Both the position numbers and the translations under genes were made by a program. The notes beneath the pieces were generated by a model, which did not search any database, was not told the DNA's origin, and saw only the letters and a program-made list of their open reading frames with translations. This document shows positions 23,735-34,198 of a stretch of 64,000 nt of DNA, piece by piece. The number at the start of each line of letters is the position of its first letter. Position 1 is the stretch's first letter. The stretch lies in NCBI GenBank assembly GCA_007922195.1, contig ML682116.1, positions 2,738,543 to 2,802,542 of the forward strand, given 5' to 3'. Source of the stretch: Podocnemis expansa (Eukaryota > Chordata > Testudines > Podocnemididae).

Positions 23735-24406
23735 TATGTCTACACTATGAGCTTAAGTCTACTTAAGCAAAGCCCTGGCCACATTTGGAGTTCATTAAGT
23801 CGACTTAAGAGCTTCCTTCTGTTGACTTAATAACTCCTGCCCTTAAAATTGACGTGAATGGTTAAGTTGACTTTATAAAGTCAACTTAACACAATGTGGC
23901 CATTAAAGTTGACATTATAAAGTTGACTTAGTGCAGTGGGGCCATTTAAATCAACTTTATAAAGTCAACTTAAGCCAGGGGACCCCTTTAGGGTCAACTT
24001 AAAGGGGTCCCCTGGCTTAAGTTGACCTTATAAAGTTGACAACTTTATAGTCAACTTTAAGTCGACTTAATAAAGTTGACTTAGCTTTTGTAGCAGGAGC
24101 ATCGCTGCTCCGGGGCAAGACCCATGGCATGGGCATGGGCCCTGCCCCCCCTCCAAGGACCCTGCCCCCTTGCCCCAATTCCGGGCCCAGGCCCGATCCT
24201 GCCTCAGGCTCCTGTCACCATGGGCGGCCCAGCCCAGCCCCGGATCCCCGGCCTGCAACGACAGCTTTGCCGCTCCCAGCCCCATTCCTGACCGGGATCT
24301 GGGGCCAGGCTGGCAGCCCAACACTCAGGACACCGGTACCGGGACTCGGGGCATGTGCTCCATGTACCAGGTGCCAGAGATGCCCTTGTTTTGTAGTGTA
24401 GACATA
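23735..24406. mobile_element. Palindromic GTCTACACT-type MITE carrying a hAT insertion
   Basis: Ends TATGTCTACACTA (left) and TAGTGTAGACATA (right) are perfect inverted repeats. The interior is built from CTTAAGTCGACTTA and TTTATAAAGTTGACTT words in both orientations. A perfect-arm hairpin lies at about 23966-24024 (arm AAGCCAGGGGACCCCTTTA, loop about 10 nt). The right side is interrupted by a 295-bp GC-rich hAT element at 24094-24388. Non-coding. Confidence 0.8.
24094..24388. mobile_element. GC-rich hAT-type element, family G copy 2 (295 bp)
   Basis: Perfect 8-bp duplication TTTTGTAG (24086-24093 and 24389-24396). Ends CAGGAGCATCGCTG and CCAGAGATGCCCTTG. The same ends are found, more intact, at 28207. 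Near its right end GGGACTCGGGGCATGTGC matches GGGACTCGGGGCACGTGCC in copy 3. Inserted in the palindromic MITE, so younger than it. Confidence 0.88.
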
Positions 24407-24542
24407 GCTGCTTGGAGCAGGATATGTATTGGCTTCTTTCCAGCTCCTATTATGTGCTATTACTTTTTTAAAAAGAGTAGAAGTATATTTCTTGGCAAAA
24501 ATTCAACAAACTGAGGCATCAACTTAACAACCATCTCTATTG

Positions 24543-24750
24543 CATTTTTCCCAACCAGTGTGCCACGGCACATGGATGTGCTGTCAGGCCTGAGCAGGTG
24601 TGCCACGGAATTTTTTGAAGAGCTACTCAAAGAAGCCTGAATTGGCTCATGACTATTCATGAGTTCATTTGGAGACTCTGTGGTAGTGTGCCTCAAAATA
24701 ATTAAAGGTATCAAGGTCTGTCACATCAGAGGAAAGGTTGGGAACTACTG
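24543..24750 (-). mobile_element. hAT-type non-autonomous element (208 bp)
   Basis: Left end CATTTTTCCCAACCAGTGTG, right end AAAGGTTGGGAACTACTG, degenerate CAGTGGTTCCCAACC-type inverted repeats. Flanks CTCTATTG and GTCTGTTG match at 6 of 8. Interior GTGTGCCACGG and ATGACTATTCATGAGTTC resemble parts of the 1.13-kb element at 59556 (TGCCATGGCACACC, AATATTCATGAGCC). Confidence 0.75.
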
Positions 24751-26654
24751 GTCTGTTGAGTCAGTTAGACCACCAGCAGAAATGCTGTAGTTGTATTGGT
24801 CAACCTTGAGTCTGCTCTGTACTAGAACCATTCACGAGATTTTGGAATTTAATTATGACAATGGATGAAGTTGTAAAGAAAAGATTTGAGTGCCTGCAAG
24901 AAGAGATTTTCACTGTAACGATCGAATGTATTGATGTTGGCTTATTGACTTAAGTGCACTGAGATCCTCACATAGATTGCACAAGTGTCCCATAAAAATA
25001 AATTGACCCAAATACTAAAATTTCTCAAGTACACGGCAAAATTGATGCACCGAAACATCTTCGGAAGTTCACATCTCCCTATTTAAAGATTTTCAAAAGA
25101 CACAGAATAGATTTAACAGCAAGTTTGAAGCAATCGAGAACAAACTGTATTAAGATAGAATAGCAGAGTGGTTGGAATCAGTAGCCCTTATGCCTGTGAA
25201 ATAAGTTGGAAAAAGTCTCAGCCAGGAATAATTGATGAAATGCTTGAATTTGCAGAGTCCCCATGGAGCTGGGAGCCTAAAATTAGGCACCCTGGCTTGC
25301 AGCTGTCACCCATAGTGGCTTGACCAAGGCCACAGAGGGATCAGTGTCAGAGCATGGACTTGCTATGTGCACAAGATGATTTTGCTTCTCATTATTACAC
25401 TATTTTCCCCGTGGTCAGAAGTCAAACTGAATGCTCAATGGAAGGTGCTAGTCACAGTCCTGGACTAGAACCATTGGAGGCAGCATGAGCAGTACTGCTC
25501 CCCCAGACCTGTGATTTGTATTCTCCCAAAGAGGCTTCTAGCTGTAGGAGCAGATCCTCAGCTGATAGAAACTGTCATAGCTCTATTGAAGTCAATGGAA
25601 CTGAGGCCAGAAAACACCTTGACCCATGACTTTTCCAAAGTCTGACTCAGGGTGTCTATGAGAAAACTATAACTAACTCACCGGTCTTTAGGAAAATCAG
25701 CATTGAGCTTTCAACTGTAGCAATCAGTTTACAGTGATTTGCATTTGTTTATGTTGTCAAAGCCATCATCAGAAAGAAAGGGACTGTAAGCTCATTTTTG
25801 CTTAATTTACAACTGATTTCCTTCTTCCGTAAGGCCCTACAGCTTGGGGGCCCAGCTCACAGTAGTAAGCATGTGATTTAACAAAGGCCAGCGTTGCTAC
25901 TCTTCTTTATTCCACTTCCTCTTCTGTATCTCTCCAATTCAGATCTAGTCGACACTGCCAGCAAAATTCAGGAGCAGTCAGTAGAAGTTACATAAGCTAC
26001 TCAAACAAGCTTTGTTTACCTCTTGACTTCCCTTTAGTGTACTGTCTTCACTGTGCTGAATTGATGGAAAATGTTTTCCCATGAATGAAGTGCTATGCTT
26101 TTTTTGGAGGTGGTTTTATTAGATCGACTTCTAGACGGATTGAACATGTGTTCAGTGCTGCTCAGTCGAACCAGAAAAATTGATCTGACAGTGGGAAATC
26201 TGCAGCCATCAGTGTAAACAGTGCCTCAGACTAAGATAATGTCCCTCACCATCCCATCTCTGTCAAGCACAGTGCAAAGTTACATCACTGTATAAATGTG
26301 TATTAATAATAATAGATTGTGAGAGACCAGACAGTCTTATACGGTGCCTTTGTTACTGAATACAAGAGCAAAGAGTCACTCATTGCAATTAATTAGTGTC
26401 CATTAAATATGCTTTTTAAAGAATGCATAACTAACCTGAGGAACTCACTCTTTCAATATATTATTGAAGCAAAAAGGCTTGGTAATATTGTACAGAAGAT
26501 TAAACACAACAATATCCTGCCTTATATTACATAGGGTAACAGTTACAAGAAATATAAGCCCTTAAGATTTTGAATATAAGCCAGCAACTGATTATTCAGG
26601 GATAGCAAGAAATGTCCTTGGATCAGCATGTTAGCACATAATTACTGTGACGAA
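24751..26654. other. Non-coding stretch
   Basis: No gene recognised. A weak MITE-like right half is possible at about 26110-26230 (GATCGACTTCTAG, GTGTAAACAGTG). Nothing else stands out. Confidence 0.45.
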
Positions 26655-26740
26655 CTGTTATAAAGGGGCAGCCATGTTAGACTAGTTTGGCAAAACAAAC
26701 AAGGAGTCTTGTGGCACTTTTAAAGACTAACAAGTTTATT

Positions 26741-26777
26741 TTCATGAGCTTTCATGGGAGAAAGTCCCACTTCATCA
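26741..26777 (-). ncRNA. Hammerhead-ribozyme-like core, best-preserved copy
   Basis: On the minus strand: CUGAUGA (complement of 26771-26777), then an extra A, stem II GUGGGA/UCCCAU closing a CUUUC loop, then GAAA and GCUCAUGA. All catalytic-core bases of a hammerhead (CUGANGA and GAAA) are present. The short stem III GC/UCAU/GA is not perfect and the residue before the expected cleavage base is changed, so activity is doubtful. The same arrangement recurs at 21066 and 39851. Confidence 0.5.
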
Positions 26778-26865
26778 GACACTTTGAAGATGGGGGATTC
26801 TCTCCCACAAAATCATGCAATAAAGAAATTTGTTAGTCTTTAAGTGCCACAGGACTCCTTGTTTG

Positions 26866-27189
26866 AAATATTAAGGAATAGGTAGGCTGCTTGCTCAGTC
26901 CTTCTGATTATGTGAGGATTTACATAATTACTTTAATTAAAAATTGTAATTTCTGCCAATTTTTACATGTTTCTGCACTCAGATCATTTTACTGCAATCC
27001 CTAGACCTTCAGATTAATATTTATTACTATACTATTAATCTGAAATTCTAGGGATTGCAGTAAAATGATCGGAGTGAAGAAAAAAGTAAAAATTTGGAAG
27101 AAATTACAATTTTTTATCAAAAGTAATTATGTAAATCCTCATGTAGTCAGAAGGACTGAGCAAGCAGCCTACCTATTCCTTAATATTCC
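26866..27189. mobile_element. 324-bp hairpin MITE with about 150-bp arms
   Basis: Left arm starts AATATTAAGGAATAGGTAGG and the right arm ends with its reverse complement CCTACCTATTCCTTAATATT. The match continues through GCTTGCTCAGTCCTTCTGA, GGATTTACATAATTACTTT, GATCATTTTACTGCAATCCC and CAGATTAAT, leaving a centre of about 12-20 bases. Arms appear about 90% identical by eye. No coding sequence. It sits exactly between the PLE-end pairs. Confidence 0.9.
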
Positions 27190-27400
27190 AGATAAGGAGT
27201 CTTGTGGCACTTAAAGACTAGCACATTTATTTATTGCATGAGCTTGAGTGGGAGAAATCCCACTTCATCAGACACTTTGAAAATGGAGGATTTTCTCCCA
27301 CGCAAGGTCATGCAATAAATAAATGTGTTAGTTTTTAAGTGCCACAGGATTCATGTTTGTTTTACTAAATTAGACTAACACGGCTGCCCCTTTGGAACCT

Positions 27401-27733
27401 AATATTTCAGTTTCTTTTGTAACAGTGACTGTTGGGTTGGTGCAAGATTATTTTTATAGCCTGAACTCCTTGTGCTGTGATCCTGGCATAGCTGATCAGT
27501 ATAGTCATTGGGTAACTCCAAGGAGCGCCCTGGTACTACAGGAAGTAGTATTTAGGATTCTACAAGTAGCAATCTTCCCTTTGAAATAATGATGCACTAG
27601 TCTGCTGGGAGCAATGGAGATGCTGTTTTATCAGCTGAGATTCAAAATTGAGGTCATCTACCATTGTGATCATTAAGCACCTTATGCTGCATTTCATAAC
27701 TGCTAATCTAATGGTCATAACAGATATCTAACT
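27401..27733. other. Non-coding stretch
   Basis: No gene or repeat recognised; a 65-codon open frame at 27392-27589 has no domain. Confidence 0.5.
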
Positions 27734-27864
27734 CAATGATTTCAGACTGTGGTCGGTGGACCCCTTGATGTCCACAGACTTATGCCTAAGATATCCAAAG
27801 GGGTCTGTACCTCAATTCAAAATTATTTAGGGGTCCACAAATGAAAACAAGTTGAAGAATACTC
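27734..27864. mobile_element. hAT-type MITE (131 bp)
   Basis: Degenerate ends CAATGATTTCAGACTGTGG and AAGTTGAAGAATACTC. Flanks ATCTAACT (27726-27733) and ATCTGACT (27865-27872) match at 7 of 8. Interior GTCGGTGGACCCC and GGGGTCCACAAATG are an inverted pair. Confidence 0.8.
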
Positions 27865-27974
27865 ATCTGACTCACATAAACATGTTCTGCCTATCAAAAT
27901 CCACACTCTCCATTCAATTTGTAATTCCCAGGTTATCCTGCAGTTTCATTCAGTACACTGTATATAGCCTCCTA

Positions 27975-28908
27975 ACCTCTAAGGTTAGAAGGAACTAATA
28001 TATCACCTAGTCTGACCTCTTGCATAGTGCAGGCTACCAAACCTCATCCACTCCTGTAACAAACCTCTAACCTATGACTGATTTATTAAAATCCTCAAAT
28101 CATGGTTTAAACACTTTAAGGTACAGAGAATCGACCAACAAGTGAGTTGTTCCCCATGCTACAGAGAAAGACAGACAAAAAACCCCCAGACCCTTTGCCA
28201 GTCTGCCAGGGGCATCGCTGGGGCGGGGAGGGACCCAGGGCACAGGCACAGGCCCCGCCCCCAGCTGGCAGGCCCTGCCCCCTGGCCAGGGATAGTGCCA
28301 GGCGGGGCTGCTGTGCCGCAGGCGGCTAGGCCGTGGCAGGGCCAGGCCAGAAGCGGCCGCAGGAGGCCGAGCCCACACCCATGCTGCCGCGGCCACGGGC
28401 AACCAGGCCCCTGATCCCTGGCCGGGGACGGGGCTGCCGCGGCCACGGGCGGCCAGGCCCCAGATCCCTGGCCGGGATCTGGGGCCTGGCCACCCATGGC
28501 CGTGGTGGTCCCATCCCTGGCCAGGGATCCGGGGCCTGGCTGCCCACGGCTGCAGTGGTGTGGGGCCCCGTCTCCTGCAGCCACTTCTGGCCTGGCACAG
28601 CCCTGCCTGGCCCTGTCCTTGGCCAGGGGGTGGGGCCGGCCGAGTGGCTAGCCTGGCCCTGGATTTCTGGCTGGGGCCAGGGGCACAGCGGCTGGCTGGG
28701 CCCCAGATCCCTGGCCTGATTGGGCCAGAGATCCAGGGCACTGGCGCTGGGACTCGGGGCACGTGCCCAATGGTGCCCAGTGCCAGCGATGCCCCTGCAG
28801 TCTGCCCTGGGGGAAAATTCCTTCCCAGCCCCAAAGATGGCAATTATTTAAACCCTGGTCATGTGGGCAAAACTCACTATCAATACACCCAAGAAAGAAT
28901 TCACTATA
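27975..28908 (-). repeat. CR1 LINE 3' end, reverse, interrupted
   Basis: AAGGTTAGAAGGAACTAATA, CCTAGTCTGACCTCTTGCAT, AAATCATGGTTTAAACACTT and TCCTTCCCAGCCCCAAAGAT are CR1 3' words read on the minus strand. The copy is split by the GC-rich hAT element at 28207-28797 and ends at the Tigger element at 28909. Confidence 0.85.
28207..28797. mobile_element. GC-rich hAT-type element, family G copy 3 (591 bp, best preserved)
   Basis: Terminal inverted repeats CAGGGGCATCGCTGG and CCAGCGATGCCCCTG are perfect over 15 bp, and the 8-bp duplication CAGTCTGC (28199-28206, 28798-28805) is perfect. The interior consists of degenerate palindromic units around TCCCTGGCCAGGGATC and GGGGCCTGGC. A 247-codon minus-strand open frame and several others arise from GC content and overlap one another; none encodes a transposase. 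It is non-autonomous and would need an unseen hAT transposase. Inserted into a CR1 3' end. Confidence 0.93.
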
Positions 28909-31369
28909 CAGCTAGTCCTCACTTAGTGACCTACTTGTTTAGTGACCCCTCGGAGTTATGACCAGCTCTCTGACAAGTTGGTATTATGGCGATGTATGAG
29001 AACTCGCATCAACTCTCTGATTCATCTCGTTCCCGCAGTCAGAACTAGCGTTTTTCATCTATGTATTTTTACTTTATTGTGCACCCCAAAGTACAAGATG
29101 TCGGCGAAAAGGAAGAGCATGACTTCACCCGGAGAAAGCGCCAAGAAACAAAGGAAGGCTATCGATCTTGAGACAAAAATGAATATAATAAACGAATATG
29201 AAGCTGGTAAGAAAGTTAAAGCGATAGCACGTGACTTGGAGCTGGCGCATTCAACTGTATCAACGATCTTGAAGGATAAAGATTGAGTGAAAGAAGCAGT
29301 GAAATCATCAAAAGGATATAAAGCCATAATAACGAGGCGGCAGAAAGGCCTCATTCACGAAATGGAAAAATTACTGGCGATATGGTTTGATGACCAGATA
29401 CAAAAAGGAATGCCAATGAGCCTTTTAATAATTCAAGCAAAGGCACGCAGTATCTTTGAAATGTTGAAAGCGCGCGAAAATGAAGAGTCAATGGAAACAT
29501 TTACGGCAAGTCATGGATGGTTTCAACGTTTTCGTCGGAGATTCAGCCTTCATAATCGAAGTATCAGTGGTAAGGCGGCAAGCGTGGACGTAGAAGCATC
29601 AGAAAGATTTGTGGATGAATTTGACGAAATGATCGAGAAAGGCAGGTATCGTTCGGAACAGATCTTTAATGCAGACGAAACCGGACTATTTTGGAAAAAA
29701 TACCCGAAAGATCCTACATACACAAAGAGGCTAAAGCAATGCCCGGTTTCAAGGCTTTTAAGGACAGGGTCACATTGTTGTTGGGAGGAAATGTCGCTGG
29801 ATTTCAGTTAAAACCTTTTCTCATCTATCGTTCCGCAAACCCACGTGCACTGAAGCAGGTTAGTAAGCACACGCTGCCCGTTTACTATCGTTCAAATAAC
29901 AAAGCATGGATGACGCAATCTTTATTTGAGGACTGGTTCATGAACTGCTTCATACCCTCGGTCAAGCATTACTGTCTGGAAAATGGTGTTCCCTTTAAAA
30001 TTATCCTCCTACTTGATAACGCCCCAGGCCACCCCCAGCATCTTGATGATCTACACCCTGATGTAAAGGTCGTGTATCTGCCTAAAAACACAACTGCTAT
30101 GTTACAACCAATGGACCTGGGGGCTATCTCTACGTTTAAAGCGCTATATTTGTGCGCAACGTTTTCCAAAGCAGTAGCAGCAACAGAAAATGGTGAAGTA
30201 ACCCTGTGCGATTTTTGGAAATCATATAATATTTTACACTGCATAAAGAACATTGAATCAGCTTGGGCAGGAGTGACAGAAAAGTGCATGCAAGGCATAT
30301 GGAAAAAATGCCTGAAACGTTTTGTAAATAATTTCGAAGGGTTTGAGAAAGACAAACATATTGATGTCATAAATAAAAAAATTGTGGAACTTGCTAATGT
30401 GCTTAATTTAGATGTTGAAGTGGAAGATATTGAAGAATTAGTGGAATACGTCGAGGGAGAGCTAACTAACGAAGATTTAATAGAGTTGGAAGCGCAGCAG
30501 CACTTGAAAGAGGAGGAAGAAGAAGAAGAAGAGGAAAGAGTGGAAGAAGTACAAAAGAAGTTCACTGTAAAGGGGTTAGCTGATGTCTTCTCCAAAGTGA
30601 ATGCAGCGATGTTAGAACTAGAGAGTATGGAACCGAATGTTGAATGATTCACGAATGTGGAATGACAAATGAATGAAATTTTACGATGCTATTGTGAAAT
30701 TTATGAAGAAAAAAAGAAAATTACAACGCAGACCACACTAACGAGATACTTCTCTAAAGTTCCATCCAGGACCCCTACCCCTACCCTTACAAGTCCTTCC
30801 ATTTCCTTGCTATCATCTCCCTTACCAGGGCCCTCTACAGCTCCTGATAACCCTGCTGATCTCTCCGACGATAACATTGATGACCCCCCCTGTTGCTGAA
30901 CCACACTTTGAAGGATTTGATGAGTAAAAATGTCAATGTAATCTGAATGTTTATTTTCATATTTCTTTGGTACATCATTTTTATAATTTTTGCTGATTGC
31001 ATTTTTGTGTTCTGTAATACAGTATGTAAGGAGTTATGCCAATAAAACAAAGTTATCACGATGGAATTTATTTTAGGCCTTTTCTTTACAGTACTATTCA
31101 GAATATTAAAAACGATTACCTGTATTTACAGTACACTATGCAAACTAAGTTCAGTACATTAGAGCTTAAAACATTTAAAATATATATATAAAATGTTATA
31201 AATGATGCAAAGGTGACATTAAAAGTATCTACAGATGATTGAAAAACCCACTACCAGTAAAGTACATTATGCCTGAAATACCGGTAAGGGCTCCTCCTCG
31301 TTTAGCGACCAATTCGTTTATCAACCGGGTTTCAGGAACGGAACCCGGTCGCTAAGTGAGGACTACCTG
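28909..31369 (+). mobile_element. Tigger-type (pogo superfamily) DNA transposon, full length 2461 bp
   Basis: Ends CAGCTAGTCCTCACTTAGTG and the reverse complement of its right end, CAGGTAGTCCTCACTTAGCG, agree at 21 of the first 23 positions counting the next three bases. It is flanked by TA on both sides (28907-28908, 31370-31371), the pogo/mariner target. The single gene inside (29098-30899) encodes a CENP-B-like transposase with three visible lesions. Both ends and the complete gene body are present, so this is an intact-length but dead autonomous copy. Confidence 0.95.
29098..30899 (+). pseudogene. Tigger transposase pseudogene (CENP-B/pogo-like, DDD)
   Basis: The start at 29098 (MSAKRKSMTSPGE) leads into a psq-type helix-turn-helix (about residues 20-62: KAIDLETKMNIINEYEAGKK, then STVSTIL). 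A CENP-B-type DNA-binding segment follows (HGWFQRFRRRFSL), then the DDE-superfamily core. The catalytic aspartates are visible: NADETG (codon 29674-29676), LLLDNAPGH (30015-30017) and QPMDLGA (30114-30116). An acidic E-rich tract near 30510-30545 precedes the C-terminus. Lesions: in-frame TGA at 29284-29286; a one-base loss in the A-run at 29695-29700 that shifts frame; a TGA at 30645-30647 ahead of a C-terminal piece (30669-30899, IYEEKKKITTQTTLTRYFSK) resembling the family's tail. Cuts and pastes its own ends when intact; here not translatable as one protein. Confidence 0.93.
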
Positions 31370-31925
31370 TAATAGAATAGAATCATAGGGTTGGAAGGGA
31401 CCTCATAATAATTCAGAATCCATCCATCAGATATCCCATCTGAAGCCATTGGCACATCCACCACAAGTAGTTAAAGATCAGTCAATACCAGGCAAACTAG
31501 ACTTTCCCATCATACTATCTCCTCCATAAATTTTTCAAACTGAATTTTGAAGCCATCTTTTTTTTTGGTCCTCATTGCTCCACTCTGAAGGTTATTCCAG
31601 AACTTCACTCCTCTGATGGTTAGAAATCTGCATCTAATTTCAATTCTAAACTCCCTGATGGCCAGTTCGAATCCATTTATTCTTGTGTCAACATTGGGGG
31701 TGAACTTAAATAATTCCTCTTCCTCCCTGGAATTTATCCCTCTATTGTATTTATACAGAGCAATCATATCTCCCCTCCACCTTCTTTTGGTTGGGCTAAA
31801 CAAGCCAAGCTCTTTGAGTCTCCTCTCATAAGGCCGGTTTTCCATTTCCTAGAACGTCTTCATTGCCCTTCTCTGCACCTGCTCCTGTTTGATTTCATCT
31901 TTCTTAAACATGAGGGACTAGAACT

Positions 31926-32464
31926 CAGGGCTTTATATAAGGTGGGGTGACCAGGGCAAAATCCCAGGTACTGAATTTTAGAGTGTGCCCCATAGCTGGC
32001 AGCTGCAGCCCCTATCTGGCCTTGAAGGCACATTCCCATTTCTCTGGGCACCAGGCTGGGGCTGGGCTGCAGGAGTTTAAAATCTACTGCCTTGCCCTTG
32101 AGTATGGTCAGATGCATGCTCGGGGGGGGGGGGGGGAGAGGGACACTCCCCACACCGCCAATGTAGCTCCAGCCCGGGAACCATGGCACGGCCAGGTAGG
32201 GAGCCCCTCCAGCAGCAGGGAGCGGGATCCATCCCCAGCCACAGCTAGAAAGTGGTTGGGAGCTCCAGCTGCCACCAGAAGGTGGCTGGAGCCAGATCCA
32301 GTCCCTGCCACCTTCCAGTGGTGGCTGGGGACAGATCCAGCTGGGGACACCCAGGTCTCAGTCCCCACTGCCAGCGAGGGATGGATCGGGCTCTGGGCCG
32401 GATTGGGGGATGGCATGTTTGGGGCTGCTTGTCCCAAGCGCCAAGACTCCTAGGTCCAGCACTG
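31926..32464. mobile_element. GC-rich probable hAT element in CR1 (539 bp)
   Basis: The CR1 sequence stops at GGACTAGAACT and resumes at CCAGACCTGCACACAATATT. The flanks CTAGAACT and CCAGACCT match at 6 of 8. Ends CAGGGCTTTATA and GTCCAGCACTG are consistent with hAT CAG...CTG termini, but a longer inverted repeat is not clear. Contains a G15 run (32122-32136) and repeats of GGTGGCTGGAGCCAGATCCA type. Confidence 0.6.
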
Positions 32465-32699
32465 CCAGACCTGCACACAATATTCAAGATAAGATCTCAC
32501 AAATGCCTTCCATAATAGTACTAACACTTCCCTATCTATCTTGGAAGTACTTTATCTGATGCATCCTAGGACTGCATTAGCTTTTTTTCACTACCACATC
32601 ACACTGGAGGTTCATAGTCATCCTGTGATCAACCAGAATACCCAAGTCCTACTCTTTCTCCATCACTCCTAACTGATGTGTTCCCAGTTTATAGCAAAA

Positions 32700-32912
32700 C
32701 AAACAAAGAGTCCTGTGGCACTTAAAGACTAACACATTTATTTATTGCATGAGCTTTCAAGGGAGAAAAATCCCACTTTGTCAGATGTCTGACAAAGTGG
32801 GATTTTCTCCCATGGAAGCTCATGCAATAAATATGTTTGTTAGTCTTTAAGTGCCACAGGACTCCTTGTTTGTTTTACTGAACTAGACTAACACAGCTGC
32901 CCCTTTGGATCT
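32700..32912. repeat. PLE-end inverted pair with 15-bp target duplication (213 bp)
   Basis: A reverse PLE end (32700-32785) joins a forward PLE end (32786-32912) at a TTTGTCAGATGTCTGACAAA palindrome. The flanks CAGTTTATAGCAAAA (32685-32699) and CAGCTTATAGCAAAA (32913-32927) match at 14 of 15. That length suits target-primed retrotransposition better than a DNA transposon. The forward arm ends CTAACACAGCTGCCCCTTTG; the reverse arm lacks that outermost part. Hammerhead core residues are partly lost (CUGACAA). Confidence 0.85.
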
Positions 32913-33316
32913 CAGCTTATAGCAAAAATTCTTTTGTCCCAAAATGCATGACCTTGTACTTTCCACTAATAAATTTCATTCTATTCCTATTATTCCAGTT
33001 TATAAGGTCACCCAGATCTTCCTGTATGATATGTCCATCCTTCTCTGTATCGGGAACAATTCCCGCCTCTGTGTCAGCTGCATACTTTATTAGCACATTC
33101 TCACTTTTTGTGACAAGATCAGTTATAAAAAAGGTTAAATAAGATTGGCCCCCAAGACTGATTCATGATGAATTCCACTAGTAACCTCCCTCCAGGTTGA
33201 CAGTTAATCTTTCAGTATGACTGGCTGTAGCCTCCCCTTTAACCAGTTCCTTGTCCACCTTTTAATTGTCATTCTAGTCTCCATCTTTTCCAGTTTAATT
33301 AGACCCTAGTTTGCCA

Positions 33317-34016
33317 GTGTGTCAAAGAAACTGGAATGCCCCAGCTTTGCTCATTCACACTCTCTAATGTTCATACAGCTTTAGATAAAACAAATTAATT
33401 TATTGATTGGAACATGATTTTAAGCGAGTATATAGCAAATCAATGCATAATCCTTTCATACAGGAGTGAAGAGTTACGACAAGCAAATAAAAGATGCATT
33501 CTAACCTAAAGTTTACTGTTGTAGTCCATTCTTACCTCTCTTAGCCACAAGACTGTCTGTTGGTGGGTTTTAGCTGGTCTTTGCCTTTCTGGCCACATGA
33601 ATAGGTTCAGTCCCTTGGAGCTGTTTCAAGATGGAGGTCTGGCAAAAAGCATCCTGCTGGTTCCCAGTACCTGCATTTGTTCCTTTCAAACCACCTTCAC
33701 CCCTCCTTCCTTGAGGCTAAGTGATCTTTGTTCTGAAAAGGTGCTACAGACTTTATGCTAGCCCAATGTCATTGTTATTTACTCTGGATGTGTGTTTGGA
33801 GAGAGCTCTGCTCACCTGCATCCCCCCTGATCCTTGTAGAACACAAGGGAACATTTTTCACGTGTACATATACGTGATGCTGCAGGAAACATGGCACTAT
33901 AATAATGCAGAGCATGTTATGTGCAGTCATAGGAAGAACCCCTTGCATGGCCTACTTGGCATCAAGCCATACAATTACTTTGCAGAAGTGAACCAAGAAG
34001 TTGTGCATTCTGTGAC
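33317..34016 (+). repeat. Unclassified LTR-like repeat, family C, copy 1 (5' truncated)
   Basis: Aligns by eye with 34490-35284 and 63190-64000. Shared words are CAGCTTTAGATAAAACAAAT, TTATTGATTGGAACATGATT, GCAAATCAATGCATAATC, CAAGCAAATAAAAGATG, CATGGCACTATAATAATGCA and a terminal GTGCATTCTGTGACA. It lies between a reverse CR1 and a forward CR1. Class uncertain (LTR or other non-coding repeat). Confidence 0.65.
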
Positions 34017-34198
34017 AAAGGTAAGTACAGGCCTGTTACTTTGACCTCACTGGTATGCAAGGTCTTGGGGATGAAAAATTGAAAGCAAAAGTAGGAAAAG
34101 ATAGAGATTGTAATGGTAATTGGGATAAAATACAACATCCCTTTACAAAAGGTGGATCAAGCATTACAGATTTTTTTTTGGACAAAGGGAATGCAGTG

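Larger units (their letters stand above)
26659..27400. repeat. Composite: two PLE-end inverted pairs flanking a hairpin MITE
   Basis: The order is: reverse PLE end (26659-26780), forward PLE end (about 26781-26865), hairpin MITE (26866-27189), reverse PLE end (27190-27272), forward PLE end (27273-27400). Outer borders are AAAGGGGCAGCCATGTTAGA and CTAACACGGCTGCCCCTTT, so the whole 740 bp is an inverted repeat. Each reverse arm runs into a forward arm at a CATCAGACACTTTGA junction. Confidence 0.8.
31372..33316 (-). repeat. CR1 LINE, long 3' portion, reverse, twice interrupted
   Basis: Begins with the CR1 tail (AGAATAGAATCATAGGGTTG, GAAGGGACCTCAT) and runs backwards through the C-terminal ORF2 region. 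The minus strand encodes YERRLKELGLFSPTKRRWRG and KFWNNLQSG within 31510-31845. It continues to about 33316 (TTAACCAGTTCCTTGTCCAC). Interrupted by an hAT-like element (31926-32464) and a PLE-end pair (32700-32912). Coding sequence is frameshifted and truncated. Confidence 0.9.

Noticed and set aside
28100..28843. 247-codon open frame on the minus strand, Pro/Gly/Arg-rich
   Set aside because: It lies inside a GC-rich hAT element with perfect ends and target duplication, overlaps other long frames on both strands, and has no domain; base composition explains it.
29969..30652. 227-codon Ser-rich open frame on the minus strand
   Set aside because: Antisense shadow of the Tigger transposase; the Ser runs are the complement of the acidic GAA/GAG tract.
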